From JBCBJX01 sp038522735 (GTDB lineage: Bacteria; Pseudomonadota; Alphaproteobacteria; Caulobacterales; Parvularculaceae), in assembly GCA_038522735.1 (NCBI GenBank), contig JBCBJX010000050.1:1-22060 (forward strand): 22,060 nt of DNA, given 5' to 3'. Under the pieces are notes generated by a model. The model had not been told where the DNA came from. It saw nothing but the letters and a program-made list of their open reading frames with translations, and made no database searches. The stretch's first letter is position 1, and each line of letters opens with the position of its first letter. Below are positions 14,521 to 21,829 of this stretch, piece by piece. A program made the position numbers and the translations under genes.

Positions 14521-15336
14521 ATGGCGGCGATGTCGATCCTCCTCGTCGGAGCGGGCGCCATGGGCGGCGCGCTCCTGCGCGGTTGGGTGGCGAAGCACGT
14601 CGCCCCCGCAGAGCGTATGGTGGTGGTCGATCCGTCGCCGTCGCCGGCCGTCCTGCAGCTCGCAAGCGAGGCGGGCGTCGCTCTGAACCCCTCCGATTAC
14701 GGAGATCGCGATTACGACGCCGTCGTCTACGCCGTTAAGCCGCATCTCCTGGAGGAGACCATGCGCTCGGGCCAGCCGGCGCCTGCGTCCGCCGTGCGTC
14801 TCTCGGTCGCGGCGGGGCGGACCGTCGCCTCCATCGCCGCGGCGGCGCCGAAAGGCGCGCCGGTGGTGCGGGCGATGCCCAACCTCCCCGTCGCCATCGG
14901 CGAGGGCGTCGTCGGCCTCTTCGCCGCGCCTGAGGTGGGCGCCCCGGAGCGGGCGATCGCCGAGCGGCTGATGGAGGCCGTCGGCGCGGTCGTCTGGACG
15001 CGGACGGAAGAGGAAATCGACGCGCTCGCCGCGGTGTCCGGCTCGGGTCCTGCTTATCTCTTCGCCTTCGTCGAAGCCCTCGCCGCCGCCGCCGTCGATC
15101 GCGGGTTCGCGCCGGAGACTGCGGCCCTGCTCGCGCGCAAGACCGTCATCGGATCAGCCGCCATGCTCGCCGCCGACCCGTCCGCCCCGGAAGACCTCCG
15201 CTCCGCCGTCACGTCGAAAGGCGGCTCGACGGCGGAGGGGCTTCGCCCTCTCCTGGACGCTGCGAGCGGCCTCGCCGCGCTTACGAAGCGCGCCGTCGCT
15301 GCGGCGGAGGCGCGCAACAAGGAGCTTGCAAACTAG
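14521..15336 (+). CDS. proC: Pyrroline-5-carboxylate reductase
   Basis: Last enzyme of proline synthesis; it reduces 1-pyrroline-5-carboxylate with NAD(P)H in the cytoplasm. The 271 residues match the family length. The Rossmann nucleotide loop is LLVGAGAMGGALLRGW (7-22). YAVKPHLLEE and VRAMPNLPVAIGEG are conserved middle blocks. The C-terminal dimerisation domain has SGSGPAYLFAFVEAL and the P5CR signature SAVTSKGGSTAEGL (about 225-238). An alternative start is the ATG at 14530 (MSILLVG). It follows ybjN by 9 bp and precedes a TetR-fold gene by 51 bp on the same strand. Confidence 0.96.
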   Translation: MAAMSILLVGAGAMGGALLRGWVAKHVAPAERMVVVDPSPSPAVLQLASEAGVALNPSDYGDRDYDAVVYAVKPHLLEETMRSGQPAPASAVRLSVAAGRTVASIAAAAPKGAPVVRAMPNLPVAIGEGVVGLFAAPEVGAPERAIAERLMEAVGAVVWTRTEEEIDALAAVSGSGPAYLFAFVEALAAAAVDRGFAPETAALLARKTVIGSAAMLAADPSAPEDLRSAVTSKGGSTAEGLRPLLDAASGLAALTKRAVAAAEARNKELAN

Positions 15337-15387
15337 GTTCGCGGGCGCCGGCGACCTATCTCTCCGGAAGCAGTTTCGGGGACTTCC

Positions 15388-16008
15388 ATGGACGACGACG
15401 ATCTTCTCATCCGCCTCCTGACCGCCGCCGACCGCGCCGCCGCGCGAAACGGGTGGGCGAGGACGACCCTCGCCGCCGTCGCGCGGGAAGCCGGCGCGCC
15501 GCTCGGCGAGGTCCGCGCCTGCGCGCCGGACGTCGCCGGGCTCTTCATCGCCCTCGCCGAGCGGGCCGACGCCGCGGCGGCCGAAGCGCTCGATCACGGG
15601 GGCGAGCCCGAGGCGCGCGACCGGCTGTTCGATGCGGCGATGGCGCGGTTCGACACGCTGCTCGTCGCAAAGGAAGCGATCGCCGGCTTTTACCGCTTCG
15701 CCCGGCGCGATCCGATCCTCCTCGCGCGCCTCGCGCCTGTTCGTCTACGGACGGTGGTGTCGCTCCTCGAGATCGCCGACGTCCCGACCGTCGGGCCGAC
15801 GGGCGCGCGGCGTGTTGTCGAACTCGGCCGGGTGTGGGGCAAGGCCTTCGACGTCTGGCTCGACGACGACGAAACCCAATCGAAAACCATGGCGCGCCTC
15901 GATCAGGACCTTCGAAAGCGTGACGCGCTCTGGGGAGGCGGAGGCGCATACGGCGCCGAGCCGCCAAAGCCCCCGCCGGTTACGCCGGAAGCCGAAGCCG
16001 CGCCCTGA
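15388..16008 (+). CDS. TetR-fold protein (TetR regulator or COQ9-like)
   Basis: A 206-residue protein with a TetR-like N-terminal helix-turn-helix (about 22-57: NGWARTTLAAVAREAGAPLG, then EVRACAPDVAGLFIALAERAD). The helical C-terminal domain holds LFDAAMARFDTL, a W157-x-DDDE stretch and TMARLDQDLRKRDAL. COQ9, the ubiquinone-synthesis protein, is itself a TetR-fold protein with a similar W-x-D...T-x3-LD-x2-L/I end, so a lipid-binding role cannot be excluded. With ubiK three genes upstream this is tempting, but it is inference. The last 29 bp overlap the 3' end of the convergent histidine kinase gene; that part encodes a low-complexity Pro/Ala/Glu tail. It is probably co-transcribed with ybjN-proC. 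Confidence 0.75.
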   Translation: MDDDDLLIRLLTAADRAAARNGWARTTLAAVAREAGAPLGEVRACAPDVAGLFIALAERADAAAAEALDHGGEPEARDRLFDAAMARFDTLLVAKEAIAGFYRFARRDPILLARLAPVRLRTVVSLLEIADVPTVGPTGARRVVELGRVWGKAFDVWLDDDETQSKTMARLDQDLRKRDALWGGGGAYGAEPPKPPPVTPEAEAAP

Positions 16009-17290
16009 GCCCGCCGAGGGGCGAGTGTGCAAGGGAGACGTCGCCGCCATGGGCGCGCACGACGTCCCGCACGACCGCGAGACCGAGCCCGACGCCGCTT
16101 TCGTTCTGGGTGCGCGCGTCGTCGAGGCGCTGGAAGGGGCGGAACGCTTCCGCCCGCTGATCTTCCGGAATGCCCGGCCCGTCGTCGTCGACCCGGATCT
16201 CGATGGCGTCGTCCGCCCGCAGCGCCTCGATCCGCACCGCGTCGCCATGGCGGAGCGCGTTGCCGAGGAGGTTCGAGAGGGCGCGCTTGAAAGCGATCGG
16301 CCGTACGGCGACGACGAGATCCTCTTCCGACATCGTCTCGATCTTGCGCCCCATGCGCAGGGCGTCGCCCTGCAGGTCGGCGAGGAGATCGCCGAGATCG
16401 ACGGCCTCCGTTTCCTCCGCCGCCTGATCGCGTGCGAAGGCGAGGTAGCTGTCGAGCATGCCCTGCATCTGCGCGACGTCGGACTTCAGCGCGGCGACCT
16501 CCTCGTCCTCGCGGAGCATTTCGAGCGACAGCTTCAGGCGGGTGAGGGGCGTGCGGAGGTCGTGGCTGACGCCGGCGAGAAGCGCCGTGCGCTGATGGAG
16601 GTGCCGCTTGATCCGCTCGCGCATGGCGATGAAAGCGCGGCCGGCACGGCGCACCTCCGTCGCGCCCGAGGGTCTGAAATCCGGCGCGTCGCGCCCGCGG
16701 CCGAAATCCTCCGCCGCCTGGGCGAGGCGCTGGATCGAGCGCACCTGATTTCGCAGGAAGAGGATCGCGATCCAGCCGAGCAGCAGGGTAGAGCCGACCA
16801 TCCAGGCGAAGAAGAGGTGCCCGTTGGTGGCGAACACCCGGTCTTTCAGGACGATGTAGTTGAGGTACCCCCCGTCCAACTGCACGGCGATCTCCACATA
16901 GGCGGGATAGCCGCGGGTGTTGAACCAGTAGTCCTCATCCAGAGCGTCGTCGAGGGCGTCCTCCAGAGTCTGGTTAAGAAGCGAGTATATGGAGGTCTTG
17001 TCCGTCGGAGGAATGGTGTCGCCGGGCTTGTATTTGACCGAGAGATGGAGCGTGTCGAAGGCGATGCGCTCGATGGCCGCTTCTTGTCCGATTGCGCGCG
17101 CCTCGGTCCACAGCCGGGTCGTCGCGGCGATATCGCCTGCAACGCTTTCGGAAAGCCGTCCCGATACGGATCGCCAATGAGAGACGAAGAAGCCGTAAGT
17201 CACGGAGGCCTGCATCAGAAAGATCGGCAGAATGACGATCAGCACCGCCCGGGCGTAAAGGCTCTTCGGCAGGAAATCGCGCAGCTGCAT
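15980..17290 (-). CDS. Sensor histidine kinase, EnvZ type
   Basis: Inner-membrane sensor of 436 residues, partner of the response regulator 19 bp upstream. Order: membrane helix 1 (about 12-35), a periplasmic domain of about 110 residues (38-148), membrane helix 2 (about 149-170), HAMP (171-225), a dimerisation/phosphoacceptor helix with GVSHDLRTPLTRLK (H243), and an ATP-binding domain with N box NLLGNALRHG (N340, N344), DDDGPGIP (368-375) and GVGLGLAVVRDVV. All catalytic residues are intact. The HxxxP-T and DLRTPLTR pattern places it in the EnvZ group. The periplasmic domain is acidic in its middle (EDALDDALDEDYW) and gives no clue to the signal. Its 3' end overlaps the convergent TetR-fold gene by 29 bp. 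Confidence 0.94.
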   Translation of the reverse strand: MQLRDFLPKSLYARAVLIVILPIFLMQASVTYGFFVSHWRSVSGRLSESVAGDIAATTRLWTEARAIGQEAAIERIAFDTLHLSVKYKPGDTIPPTDKTSIYSLLNQTLEDALDDALDEDYWFNTRGYPAYVEIAVQLDGGYLNYIVLKDRVFATNGHLFFAWMVGSTLLLGWIAILFLRNQVRSIQRLAQAAEDFGRGRDAPDFRPSGATEVRRAGRAFIAMRERIKRHLHQRTALLAGVSHDLRTPLTRLKLSLEMLREDEEVAALKSDVAQMQGMLDSYLAFARDQAAEETEAVDLGDLLADLQGDALRMGRKIETMSEEDLVVAVRPIAFKRALSNLLGNALRHGDAVRIEALRADDAIEIRVDDDGPGIPEDQRAEAFRPFQRLDDARTQNESGVGLGLAVVRDVVRAHGGDVSLAHSPLGGLRARLRLPA

Positions 17291-17309
17291 CGGACCCCGG
17301 CCTCGCTTG

Positions 17310-18026
17310 CTAGCCGACCATCAGCGTATAGCCGACGCCGCGGATCGTCTGAAGGTGCACGGGGTTGCGCGGGTCGGCTTCGATCTTCCGCCGGAGCCGC
17401 GTCATCTGCACGTCGACGGAGCGCTCCAGCGCTGCGGACGTCATGTCCGCAAGCGCCGTCCGGGAGACGGGCGCGCCGGGGTTCTGGGCGAGCGCTTTCA
17501 GGAGCGCCAGCTCGCCGGCTGTGAGCCGCACGTGCTCGCCCGCCTTTATCAGTTCGCCGCGGTCGAGATTGAGAACGCAGTCCCCGAAAGCGATCTCGCC
17601 TTTCGGCGCTGGCCGGGCGGCGGAGCGCCGGAGTAGGGCGTTGATCCGCAGAAGCAGCTCCCGCGGTTCGAAGGGCTTGCCGAGATAATCGTCGGCGCCT
17701 GCTTCAAGGCCGTCGATCCGGTCCTCCGGCAGGCCGCGCGCGGTGAGAATCAGGATCGGGACGTTGGAAATGCCCCGGAGAGAGCGGGTGAGGTCGATCC
17801 CGTTCTCGCCGGGCATCATGACGTCGACGACCAGAAGATCGAAGACCAGCGCCTTCAGCCGCTCGCGCGCTTCGGCGGCGTCGCCCGCCGCGCTGACGCG
17901 AAAGCCCGCTTCGGAAAGAAACTTCTTCAGGAGCGCGCGGATCCGGTCGTCGTCGTCGACGACGAGGACGTGTTTCGGCTCGTCGTCGGGCGAGAGCGGA
18001 TTCGGGGCGTCGTGGGCTGTCGGCAT
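17310..18026 (-). CDS. OmpR-family response regulator
   Basis: Transcription factor of 238 residues. The receiver domain (about 18-130) has the acidic cluster D24-D27 (LVVDDDDRIR), phosphoacceptor D68 (LLVVDVMMPGENG), T95 and K117 (GKPFE). The C-terminal winged helix (about 140-237) ends in the typical RLRRKIEADP...TIRGVGYTL. ATG 18026 is preferred; an in-frame TTG at 18056 would add ten residues but has no spaced ribosome site. On the minus strand TTGATT (18090-18085) and TATCTT (18069-18064), 15 bases apart, could be a promoter, with GAGGAA in the leader. It is divergent from ilvE across 78 bp and is followed by its kinase gene. Its target genes are unknown. Confidence 0.94.
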   Translation of the reverse strand: MPTAHDAPNPLSPDDEPKHVLVVDDDDRIRALLKKFLSEAGFRVSAAGDAAEARERLKALVFDLLVVDVMMPGENGIDLTRSLRGISNVPILILTARGLPEDRIDGLEAGADDYLGKPFEPRELLLRINALLRRSAARPAPKGEIAFGDCVLNLDRGELIKAGEHVRLTAGELALLKALAQNPGAPVSRTALADMTSAALERSVDVQMTRLRRKIEADPRNPVHLQTIRGVGYTLMVG

Positions 18027-18104
18027 CTGTTGCGGCGCAGGCGCTTTATTCCTCAATCCGCCGAAGATACGCTTGTTTTTGCTAAATCAAAGGGAGGCGG
18101 GGCG

Positions 18105-19004
18105 ATGGTTCCGGCGTTCGACGACCGCGACGGTCTCATCTGGAAAAACGGCGAACTGGTCGACTGGCGCGACGCCAAAGTCCACGTCCTCAATCATGGC
18201 CTGCATTACGCGTCCGCCGTCTTTGAGGGCGAGCGGGCCTATAACCGCGTCATTTTCAAGCTGCACGAGCATACCGAACGCCTGTTCGCCTCTGCGCGGT
18301 CCCTCTCTTTCGAGATCCCGTACACGGTCGAGGAGATCGACGCCGCCTGCGATCAGGTGGTGCGCGAGAACGGCCTCGTCGACGCCTATGTGCGGCCGAT
18401 CGCATGGCGCGGTTCGGAGATGATGGCGGTCTCGGCCCAGCGCTCCACGATCCACGTTGCGATCGCCGCCTGGCCGTGGCCCAGCATGTACGACCCGGAA
18501 GAGAAGCTGAAAGGCATCCGCCTCGACTGGGCCGAATGGCGCCGGCCGGACCCCGCGACCATCCCGGCGAAGACCAAGGCGACGGGCCTCTACATGATCT
18601 GCACCCTGTCGAAGCACGCGGCGGAGGCGAAGGGCTTCCATGACGCTCTCATGCTCGACTGGCGGGGCCTCGTCGCCGAAGCGACAGGCGCGAACGTTTT
18701 CTTCGTGCGGGGGGGCGAACTCCACACCCCGACGCCGGACTGCATTCTCGACGGCATCACCAAACGAACGGTGATGGATCTCGCCAAGGACCGCCAGCTG
18801 AAGGTGATCGAACGGGCGATCGACGGATCGGAAATCGTCGACGGCGCCTTTGAGGAGTGTTTCCTCACCGGCACCGCGGCCGAGGTGACGCCGGTCGCGA
18901 GCGTCGGCGACGTGATGTTCCCGGAGCGGAAAGTCTGTCGTCAGCTGATGGAAGACTACGCAGCGCTAGTTCGCAAGGAAGGCGCGGAGAAGGCGGTGGC
19001 GTAG
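18105..19004 (+). CDS. ilvE: Branched-chain amino acid aminotransferase
   Basis: PLP enzyme that transfers the amino group of glutamate to the keto acids of Val, Leu and Ile (and in reverse). The 299 residues match class IV aminotransferases. Landmarks are HVLNHGLHYASAVFEGERAY (27-46), RPIAWRG (97-103), the PLP lysine K158 (AKTKATGLYM), LVAEATGANVFFV (189-201 with E192) and the phosphate-binding LTGTAAEVTPV (254-264). A strong AGGGAGG ribosome site precedes the ATG at 18105. The frame stays open 45 codons upstream, but that stretch lies antisense to the response regulator and is not conserved-looking. Class IV relatives (D-amino acid transaminase, ADC lyase) share the fold, but the pattern fits IlvE best. 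Confidence 0.94.
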   Translation: MVPAFDDRDGLIWKNGELVDWRDAKVHVLNHGLHYASAVFEGERAYNRVIFKLHEHTERLFASARSLSFEIPYTVEEIDAACDQVVRENGLVDAYVRPIAWRGSEMMAVSAQRSTIHVAIAAWPWPSMYDPEEKLKGIRLDWAEWRRPDPATIPAKTKATGLYMICTLSKHAAEAKGFHDALMLDWRGLVAEATGANVFFVRGGELHTPTPDCILDGITKRTVMDLAKDRQLKVIERAIDGSEIVDGAFEECFLTGTAAEVTPVASVGDVMFPERKVCRQLMEDYAALVRKEGAEKAVA

Positions 19005-19027
19005 GGCGCGGTATCGGCGGCCCCGCC

Positions 19028-19558
19028 TTACGACGTTTTTTGAAGCGCCTCGACCGCGCTTCTCGCATGGGCGAGTCCGGTCCATAGGGTCAGCAGGCCG
19101 GCGACCCACAGGAGCGCCGCCCCGATGGTCTGGGCGATCACGAGAGGCGCCGTCAGCGCCGCGAGCGCTGCAAACTGGACGACGGTCTTCAGCTTCGAAA
19201 GCGCCGTGACCGGAACGTCGCCGCGCCCCGCCGCCGCCTCGCGCAGGCCGGAAACCACGAACTCACGGACGAGGATCGCGATCGCCGGAACGAGGTGAGG
19301 GCCGGCGACGTCGCCGCTCGCCGCAAGAAGCAGGAGCGCGGTCGCGGCGAGCGCCTTGTCCGCGATGGGGTCAAGAGCCGCCCCGAGCGCTGATGTTTCG
19401 CCGCGCGCTCGCGCGACCCGGCCGTCGGCGAAGTCGGTGAGGGCGGCGATAAGGAAGATCCCGAACGCAGCCCATCGACCAGCCTCCCCGCCCGCGAGGA
19501 ACGCGGCGGCGAAGGGAACGATGAGCGCGATGCGCAGGGCGGTGAGAAGGTTCGCCAT
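19028..19558 (-). CDS. pgsA: CDP-diacylglycerol-glycerol-3-phosphate 3-phosphatidyltransferase
   Basis: Membrane enzyme that commits CDP-diacylglycerol to phosphatidylglycerol by making PG-phosphate. The complete CDP-alcohol phosphotransferase motif is present: D42-x2-D45-G46-x2-A49-R50-x8-G59-x3-D63-x3-D67. The N-terminal MANLLTALRIALIVPF and five to six hydrophobic stretches are typical of PgsA; 176 residues is close to the usual 180-190. The start at 19558 gives this N-terminus; an in-frame upstream start would add 24 residues without family character. It lies 44 bp after the DUF2330 stop on the same strand and may be read through from it. It ends 23 bp from the convergent ilvE stop. Confidence 0.92.
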   Translation of the reverse strand: MANLLTALRIALIVPFAAAFLAGGEAGRWAAFGIFLIAALTDFADGRVARARGETSALGAALDPIADKALAATALLLLAASGDVAGPHLVPAIAILVREFVVSGLREAAAGRGDVPVTALSKLKTVVQFAALAALTAPLVIAQTIGAALLWVAGLLTLWTGLAHARSAVEALQKTS

Positions 19559-19602
19559 GCCGCAGGCTTTAGGGCGGGTCGGGCTTGCGGTAAATTCTTC
19601 CC

Positions 19603-21006
19603 TTACCCGCGGCGCCAGAGGCGTTTCCACCAGGGCTCAGGCTCTTTCGGCTCCTCCGGCTCCTCGACCGGCAATTCGCCGAGGGCGGATTTTTCGCGGA
19701 TCTCCTGAATGTCCCAGCCGGTAAGACTTACAAGGGTCTGGGCCTCTTCCTCAAAGCGCTTCGGCAGCTGGGCGCGGTACTCTTCGGCCGCCTCGCACTG
19801 GGCGTCGCCTTCATACGGGTGGCGGAGGACATAGCGGGCCTGGAAGTTCGTCCGATCGCCGGTCTCCTTGAATTTCAGATCGTCCGGGAACGTCTCGGCG
19901 TTGTAGCGCACGTGCAGGCGGGTGACGAAGACGTCGGCGGGCTGCGCCGGCCGGACAGGGCGACCGGCCGGACCCGGCAGCGGGCGCGGCGTCGGGCCGT
20001 CGGCGGTTTCCGTCAGCCAGTAGACGCCAAGCTCGCGCAGCTCGTCCTTCGAGAGCGGGTCCGCGGCGCACGGATCGCACCAGGCCATGTCCCAGGCGTA
20101 TTCAAGGAAAACGGCCTTGCCGTTCTCCTTGCGCGTCTGTTCGGCGAACATGGCGCGGTAGAAGTCTGAGAACTCCGTCTTTACAAAGAGCGGCACGTTC
20201 TGGCCGGTCGGCAGGCGCTCGGTGCGGTAGTTCGTCGTCTCGATGCGGCCGGTGCGGGTGAGAGCGAAGACGAAGAGCTCCTGATCGGCTTCGGCGTTCA
20301 GGGTGCCGAGGCGGATCGGCAGCATGAATTTCGGGCTCTCGAACGCCATCTGCAGGGGGCGGAGATAGGTCGCGCCCGTTCGCGCCTGCTCCTCGAGGTT
20401 CACCTTGGCGACGAAGAATTTCACGCCCTGCTTGATGTAGCTGCCGAGGATGCGGTCGGCGCCGTCGGGCAGCCGGTACTCGTTCTCCGTCAGCCATGTC
20501 AGAAGCCCGCCTGATTCCTCCGCTGACAGAATGAGGATGTCGTATTCGCCGACAGTGTATTCCGCTTCGATGGTGACGCCGAGCGCTTCGGCGCGTTCGC
20601 GGACGGCGGCTTCGGCGTCGGCTGCTGTGGGCGCCGCCGATTGCATCATCCGCATGACGCGCAGCGGTTCGCAGGGATCGCGGTCGAAATATTCAACGAG
20701 GCGGGGCGCGGTATAGGCGTCCAGATGATCGATTAGCGCGTTCTCGGCGACGTTGATCTGGCCTTCCTCCAGAACCGTCGGCACGGGAACCACAATCGCG
20801 AATTCCGAGAGCTCGCCGCGAAAATCGTTCGCCATGGTGAGGACCGTTCGGTCTCCGTCGCGCACCAGCACCACCTTCGAGGCGTCGTTGAAAAGGGAGG
20901 TGTCGGCTTTCGCGACATAAAACCCGCAAAAGGCGCCGGCGGCGGCGAGGCCGAGGGCGCTCGCGCCGGCGAGGAGGGCGAGGGGGCGTTTTAGGAAACG
21001 GTTCAT
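19603..21006 (-). CDS. DUF2330 domain protein, exported
   Basis: A 467-residue protein of the DUF2330 family; the function is unknown. The N-terminus is a signal peptide or anchor (basic MNRFLKRP, then hydrophobic to about 27), leading into the typical FCGFYVAKADTSLFNDASKV (26-45), VVLVRDGDRTVLTMAN and FAIVVPVPTVL. Several cysteines (DPCEPL, WCDPCAADPL, AQCEAAEE) could form disulfides in the periplasm. The protein ends in a Pro/Glu-rich linker and a basic, Trp-rich tip (EPWWKRLWRR), which might touch a membrane. Its ATG overlaps the stop of the RnfD-like gene by four bases, so both are made together. A functional link of the two is therefore likely, though its nature is unknown. Confidence 0.9.
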   Translation of the reverse strand: MNRFLKRPLALLAGASALGLAAAGAFCGFYVAKADTSLFNDASKVVLVRDGDRTVLTMANDFRGELSEFAIVVPVPTVLEEGQINVAENALIDHLDAYTAPRLVEYFDRDPCEPLRVMRMMQSAAPTAADAEAAVRERAEALGVTIEAEYTVGEYDILILSAEESGGLLTWLTENEYRLPDGADRILGSYIKQGVKFFVAKVNLEEQARTGATYLRPLQMAFESPKFMLPIRLGTLNAEADQELFVFALTRTGRIETTNYRTERLPTGQNVPLFVKTEFSDFYRAMFAEQTRKENGKAVFLEYAWDMAWCDPCAADPLSKDELRELGVYWLTETADGPTPRPLPGPAGRPVRPAQPADVFVTRLHVRYNAETFPDDLKFKETGDRTNFQARYVLRHPYEGDAQCEAAEEYRAQLPKRFEEEAQTLVSLTGWDIQEIREKSALGELPVEEPEEPKEPEPWWKRLWRRG

Positions 21007-21812
21007 TCAGCGGGCCTTTCACGGGGGCGGGCGGGAAACTCCGACGGCCAACGGAAGCGCGCGGCGGGCCGGGCGGCGTCGATCAGCGGTCGGGCGATGG
21101 AGGCGATGAAGAGAGCGTGGAAGATCCCGTCCGGATCGAACAGGTGATATTGGAGCGCGTAGGCGAGGCCTGCGACCGATGCGACGTAGACATACCGCGC
21201 CAGGCGGTCGTCCGGCGTCGTCTTGGGGTCGGAGATCATGAAAAAGGCGAAGACGATGAGCGCTCCGTTCTGCAGGGCGTGCAGCGGGATCGCCATCGGA
21301 TCGCCGAGGACTGCGGCCCGGCCGAGAACGAGGGCCGCGTAAGCGCCTAGGAAAATGAAGGGCGTGTCGAGACGGCCCGCCCGCGCGGTCGTCGCCGCGC
21401 CGAGGCCGGCGAAGACTGCTGCGAATATGACCGACGTTCCCCACTGGCCGGGGCTTGTCCAGACGGCGTCGGAGACGGCGGCGAGCGTCACGATCGCGAA
21501 GTTCGCCGGGTTGAAGACGTGGCCCGTCTCTGTGCGGAGGAGAAATTTCGATCCGATGGCGAGGGCGCCCGCCGCGGCCATCCAGGCGGGGTCGCCGGTT
21601 CGCAGAAGGAGGCTGAGGGAGAGGGTGGTGATGAGCGCGCTGCGGATTTCAAAGCGCACGCCGAAGGATCGCGAGAAGAGGAGCTGCGCGCCGAGCGCGC
21701 CGGCGAGCGCCGCCGCAACCCGGCCCGGCGTTGCGCCGATAGCGCCCGTCGTCGCCCCGAAAGCGAGAAGGGCGCCGAGGCAGGCGATCTGATAGAGGCG
21801 CGCATCGCGCAT
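21003..21812 (-). CDS. RnfD/NqrB-like membrane protein (orphan)
   Basis: Polytopic membrane protein of 269 residues related to RnfD/NqrB, subunits of Rnf and Na+-NQR electron-transport complexes. Family-like blocks are TGHVFNPANFAIV (96-108) and GALIVFAFFMISDPKTTP (173-190), along with about eight hydrophobic segments. RnfD and NqrB carry FMN covalently on the Thr of an SGAT motif; I find no SGAT here, so the covalent flavin is probably absent. No other rnf or nqr subunit lies nearby. It is coupled by an ATGA overlap to the DUF2330 gene, so the pair probably forms its own system. GAAGGAAG about 9 bases before the ATG can serve as ribosome site. The upstream DNA is the long inverted repeat, so its promoter must lie in or beyond it. 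Confidence 0.85.
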   Translation of the reverse strand: MRDARLYQIACLGALLAFGATTGAIGATPGRVAAALAGALGAQLLFSRSFGVRFEIRSALITTLSLSLLLRTGDPAWMAAAGALAIGSKFLLRTETGHVFNPANFAIVTLAAVSDAVWTSPGQWGTSVIFAAVFAGLGAATTARAGRLDTPFIFLGAYAALVLGRAAVLGDPMAIPLHALQNGALIVFAFFMISDPKTTPDDRLARYVYVASVAGLAYALQYHLFDPDGIFHALFIASIARPLIDAARPAARFRWPSEFPARPRERPAE

Positions 21813-21829
21813 GCAGGAGGCTTCCTTCG

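Noticed and set aside
15632..17524. A 630-codon plus-strand open frame, the longest in the window.
   Set aside because: It lies antisense to the histidine kinase and part of the response regulator, whose motifs are complete; the translated product has no domain character.
18027..18056. An upstream TTG start for the response regulator.
   Set aside because: It would sit close to the predicted transcription start without a spaced ribosome site; the ATG at 18026 is simpler, though the TTG is not excluded.
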